DNA from: Clostridia bacterium
GTDB lineage: Bacteria; Bacillota; Clostridia; Oscillospirales; Acutalibacteraceae
Direction: 5' to 3'
DNA: 64,000 nt
Assembly (NCBI GenBank): GCA_900755895.1
Contig: CAAEIG010000104.1
Span: forward strand, 62,001-126,000
Shown here: positions 7,515-14,811 of the stretch, one piece after another
Position numbering within the stretch: position 1 is the stretch's first letter
How the letters are laid out: every line of letters begins with the position of its first letter
Notes under the pieces: model-generated
The model's database searches: none
Seen by the model: the letters and a program-made list of their open reading frames with translations, nothing else
What the model was told of the DNA's origin: nothing
Made by a program: the position numbers and the translations under genes

Positions 7515-9551
7515 TCAAGACAGCTCCACCGTCACTGGGATTCGGACCGTCCAGGTACGGGGGGAATCGGAAATACTCTCCTGGCAGGTGAGCAGCAAGG
7601 TGCCCTCCATCGGACTCTCCAGGCCATAGGCCGCAAGGAACTCCTCCTCCGCGGGGTATTCCTGGTTGGAAAGGGTAAAGGTCAGGGAATCCACCGTGCT
7701 GTAGCCATCTTCTTCCGTGTAAAGGTAACTGGTAGCTGGGGAGATGGCCTCCCACTGCAGGGGCTGGCCTCCGGTCTGGGGCAATGTGACGCTCTGACCT
7801 CCGCTGCCAATGAGGGACAGCTCCCCCGTCCACTGGTAATAGTGCTGGGCCAAGGGATTGTCCAAATCCATGTCTGTTTGAACAGCAGCACGCATGGCCA
7901 AGGTGCCCTGGTCGTAAGAGGGGGACAGCTCCCAACTGGTATTCAGATAGGTTCCCGCTTCCGGAGGCTTAGCCTGGGACTGATCCGGCAGGGTGACGGA
8001 AAACTCCATCTGCACGGGGAATACCTCCGCATCCTCCTCCCCGGCAGAGCCGTCCCGCACCTGCAGGGAAAGGGTGCCGGTAAAGTCCCCCACCAAGGAG
8101 GACTCCGCCTGAATTTCCGGGTCCACCGGGTACTCCAGCACGGTTCGGTACACCCCGTCCTCCACAGTTTCCCAGTAGGCCAGGGGCGTGTAGTTGGAGC
8201 TCTTTCGCACATTGCTGACCCACAGATCCCCATTGGGAGTGTGAAGGTAGGGGATGTCGGTCCACTGGTACCGGGTGGAGGTGGTGGCGCTGGGGTCGAA
8301 AAGCTCCAAGTCCGTGCGGGCTTCCAGCGTAAGCAAGATAGCCCACTTCTGGGGGTCAAAAGAGGACTCCACTACGGAACAGTCAAAATAGGTGCCCGCC
8401 TGCTCTGTCCCGGAAGAGAGCTGGGTGGTCCACAAGGGCAGGTTCACTGTAAACTCCATCTGGATGGGGAATGCCAGCGGATTCTCCTCCCCAGCGTTGG
8501 TATCCGTCACCTGCAAGTACAGGGTACCGGCAAAGGCCCCCACCAGATTTTCCTCCATCTGGGTGGTGGGGTCCACCGGAACCGTGAGGACCGTCTCATA
8601 GCAGTCCCCTGCAGCCTTCCACTGGGACAAAGGTTCCAGATAGGATTCCTCATACACCCCCACCTGCTGGTCCCCCTCCTGAGTGTGGAGAAACAGGGCG
8701 TACAACCACTGGTACCGAGCGGCAGCGCTGGGATCGGACAACTCCAGGTCCGTGCGAGCCTCCAGGTTCAGGACGATGGCCCACTGCTGCTGGTCAAAGG
8801 AAACCTCTGCCACAGAGCAGTCAAAGTAGGTGCCTGCCTGGGGCGAAGTCTCAAAGGAGGCCGTGGGGCCATCCTGGGGCAGGATGATGGAAAACTTGGT
8901 CTGGGCAGTCAGCGTGTTTTCGCTGCCATCGGTGACCTCCAGGGAGAAGGTGCCCTCCCGCTCCCCGTACAGCCCCTGGCTCAGCTGGGTCTCGGGAAGA
9001 AGCTCCAGGGCAAAATCCTCGCAGCGGTAGGTGTCCTCCCCCACCTTCTCCCAATGGACCAACTGGTTCAAGGTATTCTGGCCTCCCCGAATGGTGGTGG
9101 CTCCCCCCTCCCCGGCGAAGGTCACACCCATCCACCAATCGTAGGAATTCCCCTCTGTCTGGGCACTAAGAGCCAAGTCCGTGGTAACCTCTAAATCAAA
9201 CACCATCTCCCCGGACTCCTGGTCAAACTCCGCCTGAGTGACTGCCAAATCCAAATATGTGCCATCGGTCAGCGACACCGTACCCGGCAGTAACAGCGGA
9301 CGCAGCGTCACTCCTGCTCCCACCATCAGCGCCAACACCAGACAGGCAGCCAGTACCGCCCAAGGCCTGGGTTTCCTGGTTACGGGGAAAGCCCACTGTT
9401 CCCCGGCGTCCGAGGCGGTTCCCTGGGGCTGCTCCAGATTCAGCTTGCGAAGGGTCAAATCTCGTACGGCCCTCTTGTTCACTGGGGCGGAAGGAGTGTC
9501 CTCCAGCTCCTGGGGAAAGGCTGTCAGCAACAGTTTATCCAAGTCTCTCAT
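7515..9551 (-). CDS. Anti-sigma-factor-like membrane protein with four extracytoplasmic repeats
   Basis: A 678-residue protein. The first ~65 residues are cytoplasmic, one membrane helix follows (about 67-88, AVLAACLVLALMVGAGV), and the rest is outside the cell. The outside part holds four related domains, each starting with a GTYxx motif: DGTYLDLAV, AGTYFDCSV, AGTYFDCSV and AGTYLNTSW. Domains 2 and 3 are very similar (both have WAI, LEARTDLEL, DPSA, VPVDP/YPVDP) and look recently duplicated. It starts at the ATGA overlap with the sigma factor stop, so the two are translationally coupled. By analogy with RsiV/DUF4179-type proteins the N-terminus should hold the sigma factor and the repeats sense an envelope signal; both points are inference. 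Confidence 0.75.
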   Translation of the reverse strand: MRDLDKLLLTAFPQELEDTPSAPVNKRAVRDLTLRKLNLEQPQGTASDAGEQWAFPVTRKPRPWAVLAACLVLALMVGAGVTLRPLLLPGTVSLTDGTYLDLAVTQAEFDQESGEMVFDLEVTTDLALSAQTEGNSYDWWMGVTFAGEGGATTIRGGQNTLNQLVHWEKVGEDTYRCEDFALELLPETQLSQGLYGEREGTFSLEVTDGSENTLTAQTKFSIILPQDGPTASFETSPQAGTYFDCSVAEVSFDQQQWAIVLNLEARTDLELSDPSAAARYQWLYALFLHTQEGDQQVGVYEESYLEPLSQWKAAGDCYETVLTVPVDPTTQMEENLVGAFAGTLYLQVTDTNAGEENPLAFPIQMEFTVNLPLWTTQLSSGTEQAGTYFDCSVVESSFDPQKWAILLTLEARTDLELFDPSATTSTRYQWTDIPYLHTPNGDLWVSNVRKSSNYTPLAYWETVEDGVYRTVLEYPVDPEIQAESSLVGDFTGTLSLQVRDGSAGEEDAEVFPVQMEFSVTLPDQSQAKPPEAGTYLNTSWELSPSYDQGTLAMRAAVQTDMDLDNPLAQHYYQWTGELSLIGSGGQSVTLPQTGGQPLQWEAISPATSYLYTEEDGYSTVDSLTFTLSNQEYPAEEEFLAAYGLESPMEGTLLLTCQESISDSPRTWTVRIPVTVELS

Positions 9552-10093
9552 GCTTCCTCCTCCTTTTCCAAAAAAGCCCGCAGCTTTTGACGGCCCCGCT
9601 TTAAACGGCTCTTCACCGTGGAGGGATTCTGCCCCAATTCCTTGGCAATCCGGTCCACCGTCTGCCGCCAAAAGTAGTGCCGCAAGAAGATCTCCCGATC
9701 CAGGGGCTCCATACTGAGCACCGCCCGGCGCACCTGTTCCGCCTCTTCCTGGCGCTCCCAAAACAGTCCGGTCTCCCCATCGCTTAGGATGGCCTCTTCC
9801 AGGGGCAGCTCCAGCCGCAAGGACCGCAGATGCTTCAGCGCCCGATTCCGAGCCACTACCCCCAACCAGAGCTTTAAATTGCTGTCTGGATGAAGGGTCT
9901 CCCCGCTGCGCCAAAGGGCTACAAACACATCGGAGGTCAGCTCCTCCAAGTCCTCCCGGGTGCCCAACCGGCCCAGCACCCTCCGCACCACTCCCGCCAC
10001 ATAGGGACTGAAGCGGTCAATGGCCTCCTCTAAGGCCCGGGGGTCCTGCCGGCGCAGCCCGTCCAGCAGCCGGGACTCCATCTCCTTTTTCAA
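9548..10093 (-). CDS. ECF-type RNA polymerase sigma factor
   Basis: A 181-residue sigma-70 family protein. Region 2 includes RFSPYVAGVVRRVLG and LEELTSDVFVALWR; region 4 includes LDREIFLRHYFWRQTVDRIA and NPSTVKSRLKRGRQKLR, the -35-binding helix-turn-helix. The first ATG (10081) has its AAGGAG abutting it, whereas the in-frame TTG at 10093 has AGGAGGGG six bases upstream, so I take TTG as the start. The stop overlaps the anti-sigma start by 4 nt. The pair is probably autoregulated from the upstream promoter. Confidence 0.9.
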   Translation of the reverse strand: MKKEMESRLLDGLRRQDPRALEEAIDRFSPYVAGVVRRVLGRLGTREDLEELTSDVFVALWRSGETLHPDSNLKLWLGVVARNRALKHLRSLRLELPLEEAILSDGETGLFWERQEEAEQVRRAVLSMEPLDREIFLRHYFWRQTVDRIAKELGQNPSTVKSRLKRGRQKLRAFLEKEEEA

Positions 10094-10118
10094 ACCGATC
10101 CCCTCCTTTTCCCTCCAT

Positions 10119-10153
10119 CTATAAGAACCCCACAGATGGAAGAAAAGTTGCAA
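10119..10153 (-). promoter_or_regulatory. Candidate ECF-dependent (autoregulated) promoter
   Basis: On the minus strand TTGCAAC (10147-10153) is followed about 20 nt later by TTCTTATAG (10119-10127). GCAACTT is a common ECF -35 core in Firmicutes and no good sigma-A promoter is seen here. Confidence 0.4.
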
Positions 10154-10171
10154 CACTTTTCAAAAGCTTGC

Positions 10172-10206
10172 AAAAAAGCCGCCTTTTGATCCCTCAAAAG
10201 ACGGCT
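10172..10206 (-). terminator. Terminator of the GH3 gene
   Basis: Stem AGCCGTCTTTTGA/TCAAAAGGCGGCT with a GGGA-type loop, then TTTTTT on the minus strand; 22 nt after the GH3 stop. Confidence 0.85.
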
Positions 10207-10227
10207 CTTTTTACGCCTTATTTTTGA

Positions 10228-12669
10228 TTAAACCGGCTCATGCTCCAAACGGCCCAGGCGCTTGACCATGGACAGCAAATGCCCCACGGCGGCTTCCAAC
10301 TCCTGACGGGTGACCCGGCCCTCCTGCAAGCCTTGAAGAATCTGCTGGATCACCGGAGGTCCTCCGGGCATGATCACATCGTTGCCGGCGGCTACTCCGT
10401 CGGCGCCGTCCACCACGATGTCCATATCGCCCCAGTCCGTGACCACGGCTCCGTCAAAGCCCCACTCCTCCCGGAGGATGTGGGTACACAGGTCCTTGCT
10501 GCCTCCGGCAAAGGTGCCATTGATCTTGTTGAAGGAGGTCATCATGCAGTGGAGATCCCCTTCCCGCACAGCCATCTCAAAGGGCTTCAGGTACAGCTCC
10601 CGCAGAGCCCGCTGGGTGACGATGGAATCCACCGCGTCAAAGGCGGCCTTGCCCCCGTTGTCCTTGGCGCTGCCACGGCGGTAGGTCTCCTGCTCATTGG
10701 CGGCAAAATGCTTGGCGCAGCCCAGGACGGCATGGTTCTGCTGCAGACCCTCCAACAGAGCGCAGGCACAGGCTCCCGACAGATAGGGGTCCTCGGAGTA
10801 GTACTCAAAATTCCGGCCGCCCAAAGGATGGCGGTGGAGGTTCAGCGCCGGAGCAAGCCACAGGTCCACCTTCCGGGCTTCGCACTCCGCACCGATGCCA
10901 TCGCCCATGGCCCGGAACAGGTCCTGATCGAAGGAGCAGGCCAGAAGCATCTCCCCGGGCCAGGCAGTTTCCCCAACGCCTGCAGGACCGTCCTTGTAGA
11001 ACACCGAGTGGATCCCCTTCTCCGGAATGGCAGGGGACACATATCCGTCAAAGCCTTCGGGATGATCGTTGACTGTCAAGGGGGTACCTGCTTCATCAGC
11101 AATGGTGGCAGGCAGGACGGTATCCATCAAAGCAGCCCAGGGGATTCCGGGGCCATAGCCCACGCACAACGCCGCCAGCTCCTCATCGGACAGGGAGGAA
11201 CAATCCACCGCCGGTACCGGGGGCACCTGGCAGGGGTTCACATCCCCGGCGGACAGCTGGAACTTCGGGCAGCCCTGGGGAAGCTCCTCCACAGAAGCGG
11301 GCTCCCGGGCAAGGAGATCCAAGGCCTTGCGAGCTTCCGGATCCATCGCCAGACGGCAACCCACCTGCTGGGTCACCAAATCTTCCTCCACCTGCACTGC
11401 CGCCACCACCTGTGTGGAGGCAGAGGAGTTCCCCAAGCGCAGCAGGTACGTGCCAGCCTCAATGACCCAGGCGGAATCCTCCTCCCGGTAACAGGCCAGT
11501 TCCCGCCAGGGGAGGGTCAGGAGCAAGGTCTCCTCTTGGCCGGGAGCCAACTCTCCGGTTTTGGCAAAGGCTTTCAGCTCCTGATAGGGACGCTGGGACC
11601 GGGTGCCCTGAGCAGACAGGTACAGCTGGGCCACTTCCCGACCGGAACGGCTGCCGGTGTTCTTCACAGCCACCTGGAGCTTCAACCCTTCCGGGCCGCG
11701 ATCCACACCGGCGGCAGCCATGGAAAAGGTGGTGTAAGAAAGTCCAAATCCAAAGGGGTAAAGGGGCTGTTTCCCAAAGGAATCAAAATAGCGGTAGCCC
11801 AGGTACAGATCCTCCCGGTAGACAGTGACGGGCCTGCGAGCAAACTCTCGGCTGGCCTCCGGAGGAGTCAGGCCGTAATCCTCATAGGTGAGGATGGAAT
11901 CCGGACGGTCCTTGTCCCAGGAGAAATCCTTCCACACAGGATAGTCCTCATAGTGTTTCGCCACCGTGACGGACAGCTTGCCGGACGGGGACACCTTCCC
12001 GGTGAGAAGGTTGGCCAGAGCCGCCGGGCCCTCCTCCCCAGGGATGCCCAAAAACAGCAGGCTCTTGATCTGGAGGTACTCCTCCACCCAAGAGAGATCC
12101 AGCAACCCGTTGCAGTTGAGCACCACGGCCACCTGATCAAAGGCGGCACAGAGCTGCTCCAACAGGGCCTTTTCCTGAGCGGAGAGATAGTAGTCATCCT
12201 CCAAATGGCGGTCACACTCCTCGCCGCCGGACTTCCGGCCCAGCACCCACAGGGCCACAGAGGTCTCCTGGGCAGCCTGGTCCAGGAGGTTCTGGGGAAC
12301 TTCAAACTCCGGGGGATTGGGAGTGTACTTGCCAAAGAGCTCATACATTAAACCGCTGTTGACAGCTTCTTTCAGCCAAACGGGATCCGTCTCCGATGGC
12401 TGGGACGCCTTGCGCTGAGCAATCTGCTGACGGTAGAATTCCTCCAAAGCAGCCACGGGAGCAATTCCAGCCTCCTTGCAGGCCTCCAGAATGCTCACCT
12501 CCCGATCGCTGCGAGAGGATCCCGACCCGTTGCCGGACAAAACTGTCTCCAGCTGCGCCCAGCCAAAAAAGGCGACCTTCTGCCCGGGGGCCAGAGGAAG
12601 CAGATCCTGGTTTTTCAAGAGCACCGCGGCACTTTCCACCGCTTTTCGAGCAATTTGCTTGGTATCCAT
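10228..12669 (-). CDS. Beta-glucosidase, glycoside hydrolase family 3, with inverted domain order
   Basis: An 813-residue cytoplasmic GH3 enzyme without signal peptide. The usual C-terminal (alpha/beta)6 domain comes first (AAVLLKNQDLLPL to about residue 310). A fibronectin-III-like domain follows (about 345-430). The (alpha/beta)8 catalytic domain comes last (about 530-813). The catalytic domain shows KHFAANEQE and VVTDWGD, where Asp at about residue 745 is the expected nucleophile. This permuted order is known from Ruminococcus-type beta-glucosidases. Start at 12669 with AGGAG 8 nt upstream; the longer frame crosses the tRNA terminator. Substrate is not determinable; beta-glucosides from plant fibre or glycosides are likely. 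Confidence 0.9.
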   Translation of the reverse strand: MDTKQIARKAVESAAVLLKNQDLLPLAPGQKVAFFGWAQLETVLSGNGSGSSRSDREVSILEACKEAGIAPVAALEEFYRQQIAQRKASQPSETDPVWLKEAVNSGLMYELFGKYTPNPPEFEVPQNLLDQAAQETSVALWVLGRKSGGEECDRHLEDDYYLSAQEKALLEQLCAAFDQVAVVLNCNGLLDLSWVEEYLQIKSLLFLGIPGEEGPAALANLLTGKVSPSGKLSVTVAKHYEDYPVWKDFSWDKDRPDSILTYEDYGLTPPEASREFARRPVTVYREDLYLGYRYFDSFGKQPLYPFGFGLSYTTFSMAAAGVDRGPEGLKLQVAVKNTGSRSGREVAQLYLSAQGTRSQRPYQELKAFAKTGELAPGQEETLLLTLPWRELACYREEDSAWVIEAGTYLLRLGNSSASTQVVAAVQVEEDLVTQQVGCRLAMDPEARKALDLLAREPASVEELPQGCPKFQLSAGDVNPCQVPPVPAVDCSSLSDEELAALCVGYGPGIPWAALMDTVLPATIADEAGTPLTVNDHPEGFDGYVSPAIPEKGIHSVFYKDGPAGVGETAWPGEMLLACSFDQDLFRAMGDGIGAECEARKVDLWLAPALNLHRHPLGGRNFEYYSEDPYLSGACACALLEGLQQNHAVLGCAKHFAANEQETYRRGSAKDNGGKAAFDAVDSIVTQRALRELYLKPFEMAVREGDLHCMMTSFNKINGTFAGGSKDLCTHILREEWGFDGAVVTDWGDMDIVVDGADGVAAGNDVIMPGGPPVIQQILQGLQEGRVTRQELEAAVGHLLSMVKRLGRLEHEPV

Positions 12670-12708
12670 TTTGCCGACTCCTCTTCTAAAAAGAATGGGT
12701 TGCTCATG

Positions 12709-12727
12709 ATTTGAAATGAACTCAAAT
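12709..12727. promoter_or_regulatory. Inverted repeat upstream of the GH3 gene, possible operator
   Basis: ATTTGA and TCAAAT are separated by 7 nt, 40-60 nt before the GH3 start. No clear -10/-35 pair was found around it, so the operator reading is tentative. Confidence 0.3.
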
Positions 12728-12746
12728 TCAATGAGCTGAGAAACAT

Positions 12747-12779
12747 GCAAAAAACCGCTCTAGTTTCCTAGAGCGGTTT
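12747..12779 (-). terminator. tRNA-Val terminator
   Basis: AAACCGCTCTAG-GAAA-CTAGAGCGGTTT followed by TTTTTTG on the minus strand, immediately downstream of the tRNA. Confidence 0.9.
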
Positions 12780-12783
12780 GATG

Positions 12784-12860
12784 TGGTGGGCGCTAACGGA
12801 CTTGAACCGCTGACCCCCTGCACGTCAAGCAGGTGCTCTAGCCAGCTGAGCTAAGCGCCC
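12784..12860 (-). tRNA. tRNA-Val (anticodon GAC)
   Basis: The minus strand folds into a full cloverleaf: acceptor GGGCGCT/AGCGCCC, D-arm GCTC/GAGC, anticodon stem CCTGC/GCAGG with loop TTGACGT (anticodon GAC, reading GUC/GUU), T-arm loop TTCAAGT, and an encoded CCA end (12784-12786). It is a single tRNA with its own promoter and terminator. Confidence 0.97.
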
Positions 12861-12894
12861 ATTATTTTTTGTCAGTCGTTTTGACTGCTCGATT

Positions 12895-12923
12895 ATTTTA
12901 CACGATTCCCCAGAAAAATGCAA
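12895..12923 (-). promoter_or_regulatory. tRNA-Val promoter
   Basis: Minus strand TTGCAT (12918-12923), 17 nt, TAAAAT (12895-12900), 35 nt before the tRNA 5' end. Confidence 0.75.
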
Positions 12924-13134
12924 CCCCTAATTTCTGGTTTTACGGAATTTTTTTGATTTCGGGCAAAACTTAAGAATTCTGTAAGAATTCCATCGGGCTG
13001 GACTTAATTTGTTCACAATATGCTTTGGGTACGTTGAACAGGGTCCCGCACCGTTGAAAATTTGTGGATCCCATTCCGCTACCATTGTCCTCGGGGGGGA
13101 TCGCCCCCTGGCTTTTGAAAAAGGAGGTTCTCTC

Positions 13135-14430
13135 ATGGAGACTTTGTCCACCATCAACTTCCTCATGGCAGCTCTCTTTGCCGCTTGCTGCTGCTATCAG
13201 GCCGTATTTGCCGTTGTTCGTCTGTTGGGAAAACGCAGGCGTTTTTCCGCCACCAAGCTGTGCCGCTATGCTGTGCTCATCGCCGCCAGGGATGAAAGCG
13301 CTGTCATCGCTCAGCTGATTGAAAGTATCCGCTCCCAGGATTATCCCGAGGATCTGGTGGATATCTATGTGGTGGCGGACAACTGCACGGACAACACCGC
13401 ACAGATTGCTCAAAACTGCGGCGCTCGGGTTTTCCAGCGCTTTAATAAGACCCAGGTGGGCAAGGGATACGCTCTGGCCTTCCTGCTGGGAAAAATCCAG
13501 GAGGAGTATCCTCAGGATCAGTATGACGGCTTCTTCGTCTTTGACGCGGACAACCTGTTGGACCCTCACTACATCTCCGAGATGAACAAAGTGTTCTCCT
13601 CCGGCGAGCAGGTGGTCACCGGCTACCGCAACACCAAAAACTACGGCGACAACTGGATCACCGCCGGCTATGGCCTGTACTTCATCCGGGAATCCGAGTA
13701 CCTCAACCGTCCCAGGGATTTCCTCCACACCAGCTGCGCTGTGTCCGGCACTGGATTCCTCTTCTCCCAGGACATCCTGAATGAGGTGGGAGGCTGGGAA
13801 TACTTCCTGCTCACCGAGGATCTGGAATTCACCGCCGACCTGGTCTCCCGGGGCAAGCGCATCGCCTACTGCCCTGACGCTGTGATCTACGACGAGCAGC
13901 CCACCAACTTCCTCCAATCCCTCAACCAGCGGTCCCGTTGGGTCAAGGGCTATCTGCAGGTGGTGGCCAAACGCGGTGGAGATCTGGTACACACCATGCT
14001 CACAGACGGCAGCTTCGCCGCTTTCGACATGCTGATGTGCACCATCCCCGCTGTGGTGATCACGGTGCTGAGCCTGCTAGTGAACACTGCCATGTTTGTA
14101 GTGGGCATGGTCACCGCTCGGAAACAGATGGACATTTTCTTCACCTCCGTGGCCCTTGCAGCCATCAACTCCTATATGGTAATGCTGGTCATGGGTGTGA
14201 TGCCCCTGATTACCGAGTGGAAGCGCATTCACTGCACTCCCGGCAAGAAGATCGCCTACCTCTTCACCTTCCCCTTCTTCATCTTCAGCTTTGGCATTGC
14301 CATGGCCATGGCTGTCTGCGGGAACATCCAATGGAAACCCATCAAGCACAGTGTGGCCCTGTCCATTGGCGACATGGGCAGCGTCTCCCCCTCTGAGCTG
14401 GGCAAGCTGCGCAAAAACAGAAAGCTATAA
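13135..14430 (+). CDS. Processive-type family 2 glycosyltransferase
   Basis: A 431-residue membrane enzyme. An N-terminal helix (about 5-25) precedes the GT-A domain with AVLIAARDE, FVFDADN (the DxD-type metal site) and LTEDLEF; QRSRWVKG is the Q(Q/R)xRW motif of processive cellulose/hyaluronan-synthase-like enzymes. Three or four C-terminal helices follow (about 300-400). It probably makes or extends an exported beta-linked polysaccharide or glycolipid; the sugar is unknown. ATG 13135 has AAGGAGG 7 nt upstream. It stands alone and is followed by a terminator. A stretch of GC-rich hairpins lies in its leader (13040-13110). Confidence 0.88.
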   Translation: METLSTINFLMAALFAACCCYQAVFAVVRLLGKRRRFSATKLCRYAVLIAARDESAVIAQLIESIRSQDYPEDLVDIYVVADNCTDNTAQIAQNCGARVFQRFNKTQVGKGYALAFLLGKIQEEYPQDQYDGFFVFDADNLLDPHYISEMNKVFSSGEQVVTGYRNTKNYGDNWITAGYGLYFIRESEYLNRPRDFLHTSCAVSGTGFLFSQDILNEVGGWEYFLLTEDLEFTADLVSRGKRIAYCPDAVIYDEQPTNFLQSLNQRSRWVKGYLQVVAKRGGDLVHTMLTDGSFAAFDMLMCTIPAVVITVLSLLVNTAMFVVGMVTARKQMDIFFTSVALAAINSYMVMLVMGVMPLITEWKRIHCTPGKKIAYLFTFPFFIFSFGIAMAMAVCGNIQWKPIKHSVALSIGDMGSVSPSELGKLRKNRKL

Positions 14431-14493
14431 CCCCATCCTCCCTGGGGAACTGTGCAAAACAGGGAATCTTACAATTTCATCTTTATAATCTCG

Positions 14494-14533
14494 GCCCCTT
14501 GTGTTACAATGATTGTAATCTAGGGGCTTTTTT
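14494..14533 (+). terminator. Terminator of the GT2 gene
   Basis: GCCCCT...TTACAAT/ATTGTAA...AGGGGC stem (14494-14527) followed by TTTTTT. Confidence 0.85.
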
Positions 14534-14811
14534 GTCGCGGGGGTGTGGGCTTTGCCCACTTCCCTTTTTGCGGCAGAGCGGAACTGCTGTCCACAGGGCT
14601 GGTGATACCGGCCGGTGTGGCGTCCTCCGCTCGAAAAAAGCAGGATGGAGCTTTGCACGGGCTCCTCCCTTTGAAACGGGCGTTCCCCTCACCCAAGGAA
14701 TGCCCCCATAGGGAAACGTCCGGAGGCCGGTACTCTGGGCGCGATTCTTTTTGTGGATGACAGAATTCCTGAATGTTCTTTTTTTGAATGCTTCAGAAAG
14801 GTGGAAATGAC
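14534..14811. other. Intergenic region upstream of purL, no gene seen
   Basis: About 280 nt with small hairpins (GTGGGC/GCCCAC at about 14545; GGGCGTTCC/GGAATGCCC at about 14680-14705) but no convincing promoter and no match by eye to the purine or PRPP riboswitch cores that would be expected before purL. The start of the block resembles the GC-rich part of the copy 4 repeat. Confidence 0.4.
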
